Assembly: GCF_020171805.1 (NCBI RefSeq)
Contig: NZ_JAIVAF010000001.1
Coordinates: 744,001 to 808,000 of the forward strand
DNA length: 64,000 bases
Direction of reading: 5' to 3'
From: Guptibacillus algicola
Lineage (GTDB): Bacteria; Bacillota; Bacilli; Bacillales; Guptibacillaceae
A program made the translations under genes and the position numbers. Position 1 is the stretch's first letter, and each line of letters starts with the position of its first letter. Under the pieces are notes generated by a model that worked only from the letters and a program-made list of their open reading frames with translations, was not told the origin of the DNA and searched no databases. Of the stretch, positions 50,787 through 59,916 are shown piece after piece.

Positions 50787-51350
50787 TTATTCTACATAAT
50801 TTGGAAAAACCTGATGGATCGTTTCTTCTAACTCACCAAATAAATGCCACTCCGATTGGCTGTCTGTGAGATTTGCTTGTAGACTTGCTAGGATTGATTC
50901 ATAATACCACCGTTGCTTTTCTCTCCCTCGACTAAATTTCTCAAAGACGCGATCTCCATCCTTCTGAAGCTCTACGTGTATTGTTCTAAGATTATGAAGT
51001 TTATCAGCACAAGCGATTTGTTTGATTTCGAAGGAGGCACATTCTAGATGGCGGATCGTATGTTTTTTTCGTTCTTCCCAAATGAGATTCTTATCAGGCT
51101 CTGAACACCCTTCTACCAACGTGGCAATTTCTAAACCGAACTCTTTCTCAAGATCTGAAAAAGTAGTAGTGGTATCTTCTAAAACATCATGAAGAATCGC
51201 TGCTGCTACAACCTCTTCCCTAACTCCTGATTGAAGTAAGTAAAAACCAACCGTTACAGGGTGGGAAACATATGGGAGTCTAGTTTTCTTTCTATACTGG
51301 TTATCATGAGCATAAGCAGCATATTCAACCGCTTTTTCAATGACCTTCAT
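50787..51350 (-). CDS. HD-domain hydrolase of RelA/SpoT-like (Mesh1-type) family
   Basis: Started at ATG 51350. A 187-residue protein consisting of an HD domain: AHDNQYRKKTRLPYVSHP, ILHDVLEDTTTTFSDLEKEFG and CADKLHNLRTI match the hydrolase half of RelA/SpoT proteins and Mesh1. There is no synthetase domain. It probably cleaves (p)ppGpp or NADPH-like substrates. Its start lies inside the end of the upstream DUF418 gene (14-bp overlap). Confidence 0.82.
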   Translation of the reverse strand: MKVIEKAVEYAAYAHDNQYRKKTRLPYVSHPVTVGFYLLQSGVREEVVAAAILHDVLEDTTTTFSDLEKEFGLEIATLVEGCSEPDKNLIWEERKKHTIRHLECASFEIKQIACADKLHNLRTIHVELQKDGDRVFEKFSRGREKQRWYYESILASLQANLTDSQSEWHLFGELEETIHQVFPNYVE

Positions 51351-52521
51351 CAAAGCTTGTCTCCTCCTTCCTCTTAATAGCAAACCGCCTTTGATAGGTT
51401 ACTAGTCTCCATACCCATTCTAATGGACCGTAAGCAAATGATTTGAGCCACACTTTACTTAAAACGATCTGAATGAAGAAAATGATCAGCAATAGTAAGA
51501 TTCCAGTACTCACCCCTACTTCTCCATAAAATCCAAGACCATAGTTATAAAAAATTAGAGTACTCACTAATGATTGAAAGAGATAATTACTAAGCGCTAG
51601 TTTTCCGACCCATTCAAACACCTTAATCCGTTTTCCACTTTGATAGAGCAGGACAAAGGAAGCTATATAAAATAGTGAAACAAGAGGTCCACCGAAAGAA
51701 TCTTGGAGGTGTAGATAAGCATATGAATCCAAGATGTAAGGTAGAAACTTAATTACAAACCCAACAAATCCTATGAATAAAAGTCTCCTTATAATAGGGA
51801 GGTTTGCAGCATCCCCATTAAGCCAGCCTTTCTTCGCAAACCCTGATCCAAATAAAAAGAAAGGTAAAATCACAAACAATAGGAAGAATCCATTCCACCC
51901 TCCATTTACGTATGCCCAATCACTGACTCTTTGTTCAGTAATTTCTTGAAAGCTCCCTGAACTATATACCTCGATCGATTGTTGAATCGCATTAGGTTGA
52001 TGACTTGTAAAGTCCATAGCGTTAAGAGGTAGCATCAATATGAACAAGAAGATGGCATAAATGAGCCAAAGAATCATTCCGATTTGCAGTAACCTAGTAC
52101 CTTTCAATTTAATAAATAAAAGAAGAACTAAGCCGCAGAGACTATATGTAAATAGGATATCTCCGTGCCAAATCAGGGTGAAATGGAGCACACCCAGGAA
52201 CATCAAGAAAAGAAGCCTTCTTATCATTAATGGGTAAAACGGACCTCCCCTTTCTAACACTCGATTCCTAAATATAATAAACCCATAACCGAATAAAAAA
52301 GAAAATAGGGGATAGAAACTTGCCTGGGCAAAAAAGTCAATAACATGCATTGACCACTGGTTCACTTGATTCCCCCAGTATTCGATTTGGTCTACATAAA
52401 TAAAGGGAGAATGAAAATCGATCATATTCACTAGAAAGATTCCAAGCAATGCAAATCCCCTCATTGCATCTATGGAATGAATTCTCTCGTTCCCTGAGAC
52501 CGGTGTAAGATTTCCCCCCAT
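51337..52521 (-). CDS. DUF418 family membrane protein (YxaH/YeiB-like)
   Basis: A 394-residue integral membrane protein with about 9-10 transmembrane helices. It starts with the RIHSIDAMRGFALLGIFLVN motif of the acyltransferase-3-like/DUF418 group and ends with the GPLEWVWRLVTY segment typical of the DUF418 C-terminus. Transport or lipid roles have been proposed, but none is certain. GGGTGAAACC precedes the start. Confidence 0.85.
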   Translation of the reverse strand: MGGNLTPVSGNERIHSIDAMRGFALLGIFLVNMIDFHSPFIYVDQIEYWGNQVNQWSMHVIDFFAQASFYPLFSFLFGYGFIIFRNRVLERGGPFYPLMIRRLLFLMFLGVLHFTLIWHGDILFTYSLCGLVLLLFIKLKGTRLLQIGMILWLIYAIFLFILMLPLNAMDFTSHQPNAIQQSIEVYSSGSFQEITEQRVSDWAYVNGGWNGFFLLFVILPFFLFGSGFAKKGWLNGDAANLPIIRRLLFIGFVGFVIKFLPYILDSYAYLHLQDSFGGPLVSLFYIASFVLLYQSGKRIKVFEWVGKLALSNYLFQSLVSTLIFYNYGLGFYGEVGVSTGILLLLIIFFIQIVLSKVWLKSFAYGPLEWVWRLVTYQRRFAIKRKEETSFDEGH

Positions 52522-52544
52522 GGTTTCACCCTCTTTCCCTCACT

Positions 52545-53840
52545 TTATTTCTTGCATATCTCTTCTAAATACTTTGAAGTTGTCATGATAAATTCTTTAT
52601 CAAGCTCTGGATAATGTTCAAAATCAATTCCTTCCATAATATAAGCATGGAATTTTCGAACATCGCTTTTTATTTCTTCCCGTTGTCCTTCTGCAGTTAA
52701 GATTAACGCCTCAAGGACTCCATTCATAACCGCCACATCATCTTTACCATAGTGCCTAATTAAGTAGAAGGACTTATAAAGATATTGAAAGAACGATTTT
52801 GGTGAGGTCATAACCCTAAGATTTTTCTCCGAGTCAAAAAAGGTTTCCTTAGGTTGATACACTTCCCCAATTCTGTACAAGATTGAACCAAGACGATTCG
52901 TACAATTAATAGCCGTATGAGGATCATTCACAGAAGGCGAAATTGCCCGTAATGCAATTTCTACGAGTTTCTGAATTGAAAACTCCAAATCCTGAGTGTT
53001 GATTCGTTCTGTACCGATCGCGATCCGATTTAATAAGCTATTCTTTCCGAACGAACTGTTATCTTTCATCCATACAGTACCAAGGAGAGAACCTCGTTTT
53101 ACATATTGTCCTACTACTACATTCAACCTTATGATCACATCATCCTGTGCTGCCCTTTCTACAAGATCGTCGTACTGAATCTCTTGAATGTATCCCATTT
53201 TTTCACTATAAATAGGAACGCCATCACTATCTCTTAACTCAAGCTTCTCCCAACTGTCCCACCCTTCAAATCTTTCTCCATCAATCATTTCCTCTTTCGT
53301 ATCAAGTAAAGCAAGCGTCTCCCTTGTGATCTTCTGAATTAAGTTGCTCACCTGCACAAAGGAAGAGGAGTGATGGATAAATAATATGAAGAATAACAAG
53401 CAAGCGATCGCAATCAACACCGTTAATACAGGGGAAAGCAACAGCCTGTCGTCTTTACCAGTCAAGAAAAGCATGTTAACAAGAGCGAAAATGAATCCAG
53501 CTACAAATATACCGAGAACATGCTGAGTGAACCGATCTGAAATAAAGTCCTGAAGCGTCCTAGGTGAAAACTGTGAAGAATACGTTGTCAAGACGACCAT
53601 AATAGAAGAAAATGAAATGGTGGTCATCGTTAAAATTGCTGTGACAAGCGGCCCATACAATGATTGTGCTATTTTCTCTGAAGCTAGGAAAAGGTTTGAA
53701 TATGTTCCCTCAAGCTGCGAAACGAAAGCAATGTCGATCCATGTGCTCATTCCTACAACAATCGCGGATATAATTCCATAGACCACTGGTAAAAACCAAA
53801 AACTGTTTCTTAAATTAATGTGTGTTTTGGAGTCATTCAT
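52545..53840 (-). CDS. DUF2254 family membrane protein
   Basis: A 431-residue protein with about four N-terminal transmembrane helices and a long cytosolic C-terminal region. Segments ILTMTTISFSSIMVVLTTYS and QFSPRTLQDFISDRFTQHVLG are typical of DUF2254, and DLEFSIQKLVEIALRAISPSVNDP of its C-terminal half. The function is unknown. AAGAGGTAC lies upstream of the ATG at 53840. Confidence 0.85.
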   Translation of the reverse strand: MNDSKTHINLRNSFWFLPVVYGIISAIVVGMSTWIDIAFVSQLEGTYSNLFLASEKIAQSLYGPLVTAILTMTTISFSSIMVVLTTYSSQFSPRTLQDFISDRFTQHVLGIFVAGFIFALVNMLFLTGKDDRLLLSPVLTVLIAIACLLFFILFIHHSSSFVQVSNLIQKITRETLALLDTKEEMIDGERFEGWDSWEKLELRDSDGVPIYSEKMGYIQEIQYDDLVERAAQDDVIIRLNVVVGQYVKRGSLLGTVWMKDNSSFGKNSLLNRIAIGTERINTQDLEFSIQKLVEIALRAISPSVNDPHTAINCTNRLGSILYRIGEVYQPKETFFDSEKNLRVMTSPKSFFQYLYKSFYLIRHYGKDDVAVMNGVLEALILTAEGQREEIKSDVRKFHAYIMEGIDFEHYPELDKEFIMTTSKYLEEICKK

Positions 53841-53897
53841 GAAGTACCTCTTTCTAATGATGTGCTATCATTCCTATTAGATTAAAAAAGAACATTT

Positions 53898-54458
53898 TTA
53901 ATAAATATAAGGAATAAGGCGATTACGTGATTTACCCCACTCCTCATATCCAACACCAATTGACTTTGACATCATCTTTTCTTCAATACTTATTCGATAC
54001 AGTAACATCGGGAGTACAAGCAAAGCTGTCACGATCACACCAATCCACACGCCCATGTAGATAGGAAAGCCGATCAAGATTAACAGTAATCCTGTATATA
54101 GAGGGTGTCTTAGTTTGCGATATGGGCCAGAGCTAACTAACTCAAGATCATCCTCTACGATCACGTCCCTTGAGAAAAACTGACCGAGCTCTTTAATTCC
54201 CCAGTACCGTAGTAATATACCTCCCCCGTAAATTAGTATTCCAATACTTCTCATTAAAGGAGATTCTTCTATATGAAACAAACTATACATGTTGAAGAAT
54301 ATAGTTAGAAGGATCGTTAATGAGGTCATCAATAAGATTAGTCGAAATGATCTTCTTTCCATAGTTGTTCGTTCCTTATTTTCTTTTCCTCGCTTAAAAA
54401 CAAATTCTCCTACCCAGAAAGCAGTTAAGATGAAGAATATTATTTCCCACACATTCAT
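53898..54458 (-). CDS. Isoprenylcysteine carboxyl methyltransferase-type (ICMT/PEMT) membrane protein
   Basis: I start at ATG 54458. The 186-residue protein has about four to five helices and the PEMT/ICMT signature GPYRKLRHPLYTGLLL. The family methylates small lipids or isoprenoids, but no substrate is known for bacterial members. The ribosome binding site is part of a tract of ten G on the minus strand (54461-54470), and the longer open frame from 54509 runs across it. Confidence 0.82.
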   Translation of the reverse strand: MNVWEIIFFILTAFWVGEFVFKRGKENKERTTMERRSFRLILLMTSLTILLTIFFNMYSLFHIEESPLMRSIGILIYGGGILLRYWGIKELGQFFSRDVIVEDDLELVSSGPYRKLRHPLYTGLLLILIGFPIYMGVWIGVIVTALLVLPMLLYRISIEEKMMSKSIGVGYEEWGKSRNRLIPYIY

Positions 54459-54460
54459 TT

Positions 54461-54470
54461 CCCCCCCCCC
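54461..54470 (-). repeat. Homopolymeric G10 tract at the ribosome binding site
   Basis: Ten consecutive G on the minus strand, directly before GAAATG-type start context of the 53898-54458 gene. Slippage here would change Shine-Dalgarno spacing and strength. Confidence 0.7.
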
Positions 54471-54646
54471 TTTTCCAAACGTATTATATGCAGTATACCA
54501 GAGTTTCAAGGAATTAAATGAACCTCACGTTTATGGATGTATAAACCGGGGAATTTATACAATTGAACAAATGTAAGCCCTTACATTACGCAGAATTGGA
54601 GTGGTGCCTATATACACCTTTTCGCATAAATTGGGGTTTTTTGGTA

Positions 54647-54673
54647 ATATAACAACCCGATCAGTTGTTATAT
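54647..54673 (+). promoter_or_regulatory. Palindrome upstream of proB
   Basis: ATATAACAAC (54647-54656) and GTTGTTATAT (54664-54673) are exact inverted repeats with a seven-base loop. A further nested stem, GATAG (54684) with CTATC (about 54734), lies beyond. It is an operator or an RNA hairpin. No T-box motif is present. The rest of the 54510-54786 stretch shows nothing I can name. Confidence 0.5.
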
Positions 54674-54786
54674 ATAGGGTTGTGATAGCGTCTCATCTTC
54701 TAAGAGTATATAAGAAGAGGTTAGAGCTTCTATCGTCCATTTTCTTAGATATTCTCCATTTATCCGCACTATTTGGGAAGCTGGTA

Positions 54787-54814
54787 TTGTAAGGAAATGT
54801 TGGTTTGTTATACT
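54787..54814 (+). promoter_or_regulatory. Sigma-A promoter for proBA
   Basis: TTGTAA (54787-54792), 16 bases, then TATACT (54809-54814), about 80 bp ahead of proB. Confidence 0.6.
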
Positions 54815-54894
54815 CGAATAGTCGAATTGATTACAGCAAATTGTCCAGTGACACATGAAAAAAACACATTTAACGGTAAGTTAATAGGAGTGAA

Positions 54895-56040
54895 ATGATG
54901 AATCTAGACGATGGAAAAAAGCGAATCGTAATAAAAATTGGAAGCAGCTCACTTACGAGCAGACTCGGAGACATTAGCCGCAGAAAACTAGAACGTTTGG
55001 TTGATGACATCGTAATGTTGAAAGATGAAGGACACGAAGTACTTCTCGTATCTTCAGGTGCAGTAGCTGCAGGGTATCGCAGACTCGGTTGCCTCGAGCG
55101 TCCGACATCTCTTTCTGAAAAACAAGCGGCCGCGTCCATTGGCCAGGGCTTATTGATGGAAGCTTACTCAGAGCGATTCATTTCCCATGGTTATACAGCT
55201 TCACAGATCTTGATTACGAGAAGTGACTTTTCCGATCGAAAAAGATATAACAACGCACGCAATACCATTAATGTATTGTTAGAACGCGGTATTGTACCGA
55301 TCGTAAATGAAAATGACACAGTTACAGTAGAACGTTTGAAGTTTGGAGATAACGATACACTATCAGCTAAAGTCGGTGCTTTAGTTGATGCTGATCAACT
55401 TATCATCCTTTCAGATATAGATGGTCTGTTCAGCGACGACCCAAGGAAAAATCCTGACGCTGAACTACTTGAACATGTAACAGAAATCACCCCTGAAATC
55501 GAAGAGTCTGCTGGAGAGCCAAGTAGCTCTGTTGGAACAGGTGGCATGAGATCTAAGATCGATGCTGTGAAAATTGCTATGGCTTCAGGTACAAATTCAT
55601 TCCTTGGTAATGCTTCAACAAAAGGTATTATTTATAACGCTGTTCAAGAGACAGCAAGAGGAACGTACTTCGAACCTGAAGGCGACGCAGAGCTTGACAA
55701 TAAGAAGCAATGGATCGCATTTAATTCAGGCCCTGAAGGTGAAGTAATCGTTACAGATAAAGCAAGAGACGAAATTTCAGATCAAGAACGAAGCTTACAG
55801 CCTATCGGCGTCCATTATGTACACGGGCACTTTAAACCAGGTGCAGTAGTTAAGGTAACAGATATGGACGGTGAAGAAATCGGTCTTGGTGTGACGAACT
55901 ACTCTTCAAAACACCTTAAGATGATTAAGGGGCTCACATCTGATGAGATTTCAGAATTGATCGATGTATCTGTAAAAGAAGCTGTTCATATCAATGATTT
56001 CGTATCACAAGATCAGCTTGCCATTCCACTTGGCTCATAA
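54895..56040 (+). CDS. proB: Glutamate 5-kinase
   Basis: A 381-residue amino-acid kinase with a C-terminal PUA domain. The nucleotide motif is IVIKIGSSSLTS, with SSGAVAAGYRRLG, and the substrate region is NENDTV. GTGGMRSKIDAVKIA is the typical aspartokinase-like loop. It catalyses the first step of proline synthesis. AGGAG fits either ATG at 54895 or 54898. It is 50 bp upstream of proA. Confidence 0.96.
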   Translation: MMNLDDGKKRIVIKIGSSSLTSRLGDISRRKLERLVDDIVMLKDEGHEVLLVSSGAVAAGYRRLGCLERPTSLSEKQAAASIGQGLLMEAYSERFISHGYTASQILITRSDFSDRKRYNNARNTINVLLERGIVPIVNENDTVTVERLKFGDNDTLSAKVGALVDADQLIILSDIDGLFSDDPRKNPDAELLEHVTEITPEIEESAGEPSSSVGTGGMRSKIDAVKIAMASGTNSFLGNASTKGIIYNAVQETARGTYFEPEGDAELDNKKQWIAFNSGPEGEVIVTDKARDEISDQERSLQPIGVHYVHGHFKPGAVVKVTDMDGEEIGLGVTNYSSKHLKMIKGLTSDEISELIDVSVKEAVHINDFVSQDQLAIPLGS

Positions 56041-56090
56041 TAATAATTAAGAAATCGACTTAAGAACACTAATTTCACAGGAGGCGTTTG

Positions 56091-57359
56091 ATGACTACTC
56101 TAAATACAACAGTAGAAGTAAATGTAAAAGAACAGGCGAAGCAGGCACAGAAAGCTTCTAAAAAGCTTTCGCTGCTTACGACTGAAGAAAAAAACGAAGC
56201 GCTCAACATTATCGCAGACGTGCTTGAAAAGGAAACGGATTATATCCTACAAGAAAACAACAAAGATCTTGAACGCGGTAAAGAAAAAGAATTTACTGAA
56301 GCATTTATGGATCGTCTTCGCTTAACTGAAGATCGCGTTAAAGATTTCGCAAACGGTCTTCGTGAAGTAGCACAGCTTGAAGATCCAGTTGGTGAAGTTC
56401 TTTCTGATTGGAATCTAGATAACGGTATGCAAGTCGAACAAGTTCGTGTACCTCTCGGCGTAATCGGAATGATTTATGAAGCTCGTCCGAATGTAACAGT
56501 TGATGCTACGGGACTTGCTCTTAAATCTGGTAATGCGATCGTATTAAAAGGCGGATCTAACGCTCTTAATTCCAACAAAGGAATTGTAAAAGTTATTCAT
56601 TCCGCTCTTCCTAAAACAAAGATTCCAGTGGATGCAGTACAACTAATCGCAACAACAGACCGTAAAGCGACAAGCGAACTGTTCACGATGAAAGAGCATA
56701 TCGATGTGCTAATCCCTCGTGGTGGCGGAGCACTTATTAACACGGTTGTTAACAATGCAACAGTTCCTGTCCTTGAAACAGGTGTAGGTAACTGCCATAT
56801 CTATTTTGATAAAGCAGCTGATGCAAAAAAAGCAATCAACATTTTTATTAATGCAAAAACAGATCGACCAGCAGTATGTAACGCTGCTGAGACACTTATC
56901 GTGCACAAAGAATGGTTGAACGAGAACAAAGACCTTCTTGAAAAATCTCTTGCTGATAACAACATCAAAATTCATGGTGACGAGCACATCGTTAATACGT
57001 TTAAAGATGCAGTCCTTGCAGACGAAGATGACTGGAGCAATGAGTATCTTGGACTTGAAATTGCAATTAAATCAGTTGAAAGCACACAAGAAGCAATCGA
57101 CCACATCGAAACGTACGGAACGAAGCACTCTGAAGCTATTATTACAGAAGACCCAGAATCAGCTTCACTATTTCGTAACTTAGTCGATGCAGCAGCAGTA
57201 TATCACAATGCTTCTACTCGCTTTACAGACGGATCAGCTCTTGGTTTCGGTGCAGAGATCGGTATCTCAACACAGAAACTGCATGCAAGAGGACCTATGG
57301 GTCTACCAGCACTGACAACGATTAAGTATTGCATGACTGGTACTGGCCAGATTCGATAG
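56091..57359 (+). CDS. proA: Gamma-glutamyl phosphate reductase
   Basis: A 422-residue NADPH-dependent aldehyde-dehydrogenase-fold enzyme. I choose ATG 56091 (AGGAGG six bases upstream). Motifs include GVIGMIYEARPNVTVDA, LKGGSNALNSN, IPRGGGALI, and RPAVCNAAETL with the catalytic Cys. It makes glutamate semialdehyde from the ProB product. It is the second gene of proBA. Together with the proC-family gene at 38.0 kb, all three proline steps are in the window. Confidence 0.97.
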   Translation: MTTLNTTVEVNVKEQAKQAQKASKKLSLLTTEEKNEALNIIADVLEKETDYILQENNKDLERGKEKEFTEAFMDRLRLTEDRVKDFANGLREVAQLEDPVGEVLSDWNLDNGMQVEQVRVPLGVIGMIYEARPNVTVDATGLALKSGNAIVLKGGSNALNSNKGIVKVIHSALPKTKIPVDAVQLIATTDRKATSELFTMKEHIDVLIPRGGGALINTVVNNATVPVLETGVGNCHIYFDKAADAKKAINIFINAKTDRPAVCNAAETLIVHKEWLNENKDLLEKSLADNNIKIHGDEHIVNTFKDAVLADEDDWSNEYLGLEIAIKSVESTQEAIDHIETYGTKHSEAIITEDPESASLFRNLVDAAAVYHNASTRFTDGSALGFGAEIGISTQKLHARGPMGLPALTTIKYCMTGTGQIR

Positions 57360-57370
57360 AACCTTCAGAG

Positions 57371-57403
57371 AGATAACTCCTTCAAAAGGGGTTATCTTTT
57401 TTT
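57371..57403 (+). terminator. Terminator of proBA
   Basis: AGATAACtCC pairs with GGgGTTATCT, followed by seven T. Confidence 0.88.
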
Positions 57404-57526
57404 GTGTAGTGAGCGCATGAACTGGGTAAAGATGAACAGCCTACTGTAGTGAGCATATGGTTCGAGAAAAGCCCTCATTCCATTTATAATGAATTACGAT
57501 ATCTTTAATTCGAAAGGGTGAAAGAA

Positions 57527-58639
57527 ATGAAATACGATCATTTATATACAGAACAAAAGCTCGGTAAACATACTCTATCTAACAGATTTATCGTCGCTCC
57601 AATGACCCGAATTACTGCAACTGATGATGGTAGCGCAACGAATAAGATGCGTGACTACTACGAACGGTATGCAAAAGGTGGGTTTAGCGCAATCATTACA
57701 GAAGGAATTTATACTGATCAGCTTTACAGTCAAGGCTATTTAAACCAACCTGGTCTTACGAATGAAAACCATGTAAATGCGTGGAAGGAAATCGTTGATA
57801 CGGTGCACCAACATGATACAGCTATCATTGCTCAGCTTATGCACGCTGGTGGACAAAGTCAGGGAAATGTTTATACAGATACTACTGTAGCCCCTTCAGA
57901 CATTGCTCCTAAAGGAGAGCAACTTGGATTTTACGGTGGATCAGGTCCTTTCCAAAAACCTAAATCGCTAACGAAGGAAGATATTGAGCAAATTCGTGTG
58001 TCATTCGTTCAATCTGCTCGCTATGCAGAGGAAGCTGGCTTTGACGGAGTAGAAATTCATGGGGCCAACGGCTATCTTCTGGATCAGTTTTTAACAGATT
58101 ATACAAATAACCGCTCGGATGAATATGGTGGTTCGTTAGAAAATCGCCTGAGACTAATTACTGAAGTGATAAAAGATGTAAAGAATGCTGTAGGTGAAGA
58201 TTTCACTGTAGGTATCCGGATATCACAGATAAAAGTTGCTGATCCTTCTTACAAATGGCCTGATGGGGAAGAGTCAGCTCAATTAATCTTCTCTACCCTA
58301 AACAACACTGGCCTCGACTACATCCATGTTACAGATGGCGATGCAGCTCAATCAGCGTTCGGTGAAGGAACAAAATCCTTAACTTCTGCAGCCAAGGCTT
58401 TCTCTACCCTTCCTATCATAGCTAATGGCGGACTTGGCGATCTACAAAAGGCTAGCAAGCTAATTACAGATGGAGACGCGGATTTTGTTAGTCTAGGTAC
58501 TAGCGCACTTGCAAACCCAGATTATCCAAACCGCTTAGCGAAAGGTGAAGAACTTAAGTCATTTGACTTCGAAAACACTCTTCTGCCTATTGCCTATATT
58601 AAAGATCATGAAATTGAAATGGATTTAGTAAAAGCCTGA
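57527..58639 (+). CDS. Old Yellow Enzyme-type NADH:flavin oxidoreductase (YqiG-like)
   Basis: Started at ATG 57527 (AAGGGTG upstream). The 370-residue FMN TIM barrel has FIVAPMTRIT, GVEIHGANGYLLDQFL and DEYGGSLENRLRL, which carry the substrate His-Asn pair and Arg. The C-terminus has IANGGLGDLQKA and FVSLGTSALANPDYP. It probably reduces activated alkenes. It is close to B. subtilis YqiG in length. Confidence 0.88.
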   Translation: MKYDHLYTEQKLGKHTLSNRFIVAPMTRITATDDGSATNKMRDYYERYAKGGFSAIITEGIYTDQLYSQGYLNQPGLTNENHVNAWKEIVDTVHQHDTAIIAQLMHAGGQSQGNVYTDTTVAPSDIAPKGEQLGFYGGSGPFQKPKSLTKEDIEQIRVSFVQSARYAEEAGFDGVEIHGANGYLLDQFLTDYTNNRSDEYGGSLENRLRLITEVIKDVKNAVGEDFTVGIRISQIKVADPSYKWPDGEESAQLIFSTLNNTGLDYIHVTDGDAAQSAFGEGTKSLTSAAKAFSTLPIIANGGLGDLQKASKLITDGDADFVSLGTSALANPDYPNRLAKGEELKSFDFENTLLPIAYIKDHEIEMDLVKA

Positions 58640-58644
58640 GAACG

Positions 58645-58674
58645 ATTCCTCTCCTTTTGGAGGGGGATTTTTTT
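58645..58674. terminator. Terminator between the OYE and rsbP genes
   Basis: CCTCTCC and GGAGGGG pair across TTTT, followed by T. Confidence 0.8.
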
Positions 58675-58683
58675 ATTCGGAGA

Positions 58684-59916
58684 CTACATTCCTTTATTCA
58701 ATACATCTACTCCGTCCTTCAAATCAATCAATATAAAGCATTTATCGTCTTCTTGGTGATATGTAGCTTGTTCTTCAACTAACTGGAGAAGTTTCTCTTT
58801 CAGAACAGGTAAAGGAACAGTTGGGTATCTTTTTAATAAAGCAGAAAGATAGTGTGAGTCATAAGGGTCGATGACACCATCCGTATATAGAAGTAAACGA
58901 TCACCCTTCTCGTAATTGAACGTTTCATAATCAAAATTCATGTTTGAAAAGGTCCCGATTGGGGGACATGTTGATGAAAGTTCATATTGTTCATACGTAT
59001 TGTGCTGCCATAATGCAGGTGGATGTCCTGCATTTAGATAGTGTACTGTTTGGTTAAACGTATTGATTAAAAGATAAATTACTGTACAATAATGCCACGT
59101 TTCCTCATTATTTTGAAATAGCCCATGCAGATGATTATCTAATTCTTTCATTAAAAAATCCGGAGAAACCCCTTTTGAAATTAACCGTTGAAACACAGAT
59201 TGAAGAGACATCGTGATTAATGAGGAAGAAATTCCATGTCCCATTACATCTAGAATAATAATTCCATATTGATGAGGGTTAATTTGATAGACGCCAAACA
59301 TATCGCCTGACAGATCACTAGAGGCTTCATAATAGGATTCAATTTGTATAAAATCATTTTTAATAGGACTCGTTAATGAAGCCTCTTGGATGATTTTAGC
59401 AAGATGCAATTCCTTCTTCGTTTCTGTTTTGAACGTCTGATTTTCTTCGTTAAGATTCATCAACTCTGCTTGTTTCGTTTCTAGCTCCTTCAAAGCGATT
59501 TCTAGCTTTTCATTCGCCTTTCGTTTTTCTAACAAAGCAGACTCTGCTTTTTTCCGCGCAATGAGCAATTCATTTTCGTACTCATTTCTTTTATGCATAG
59601 GCACAAGTACACAGTCTATTTCCCTCGTCCCTTTTCTTAGCACTGCGTTGATTAACACGGGAATCTCAACTCCGTCTAAAGACTTCAGAGAAAAGTACAT
59701 TTCTTCAACAGGTTTGCCTGTTTTTATTATAGGAACAAAATAGAATTGGTAAAAAACTCGCGCAGGGACTGTTAGGATAATGTTAACGTTCTCTCCCATC
59801 AATTGCTCTAATTCATATCCTAGGAGCTGTAGTAATGTTTGATTAGCAGATAGGATTGTTCCTTCTTCTGAGAGTGTAAGAAATCCACATGGTGCAAAAT
59901 TAAATCGGTCTTCCAT
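58684..59916 (-). CDS. rsbP: PAS-coiled-coil-PP2C phosphatase, RsbP type
   Basis: A 410-residue protein with an N-terminal PAS domain (FAPCGFLTLSEEGTILSANQ, about residues 8-115), a coiled-coil linker (ARKKAESALLEKRKANEKLE onward), and a C-terminal SpoIIE/PP2C domain with DLSGDMFGVYQ, DVMGHGISSS and LLLYTDGVIDP as metal ligands. In B. subtilis RsbP dephosphorylates RsbV when energy is low and so activates sigma-B. RsbQ is encoded just upstream with a one-base stop-start overlap. No rsbV/rsbW is in the window. Confidence 0.93.
   Translation of the reverse strand: MEDRFNFAPCGFLTLSEEGTILSANQTLLQLLGYELEQLMGENVNIILTVPARVFYQFYFVPIIKTGKPVEEMYFSLKSLDGVEIPVLINAVLRKGTREIDCVLVPMHKRNEYENELLIARKKAESALLEKRKANEKLEIALKELETKQAELMNLNEENQTFKTETKKELHLAKIIQEASLTSPIKNDFIQIESYYEASSDLSGDMFGVYQINPHQYGIIILDVMGHGISSSLITMSLQSVFQRLISKGVSPDFLMKELDNHLHGLFQNNEETWHYCTVIYLLINTFNQTVHYLNAGHPPALWQHNTYEQYELSSTCPPIGTFSNMNFDYETFNYEKGDRLLLYTDGVIDPYDSHYLSALLKRYPTVPLPVLKEKLLQLVEEQATYHQEDDKCFILIDLKDGVDVLNKGM

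Noticed and set aside
54601-54792. A 63-codon open frame upstream of proB
   Set aside because: It begins with a GTG without a proper ribosome binding site and has no family likeness. It crosses the palindrome and the proB promoter.
54595-54895. Possible T-box leader for proBA
   Set aside because: The leader lacks the AGGGTGGNACCGCG T-box core and an associated terminator. GGAGTGGTGCC at 54598 is only a partial likeness.
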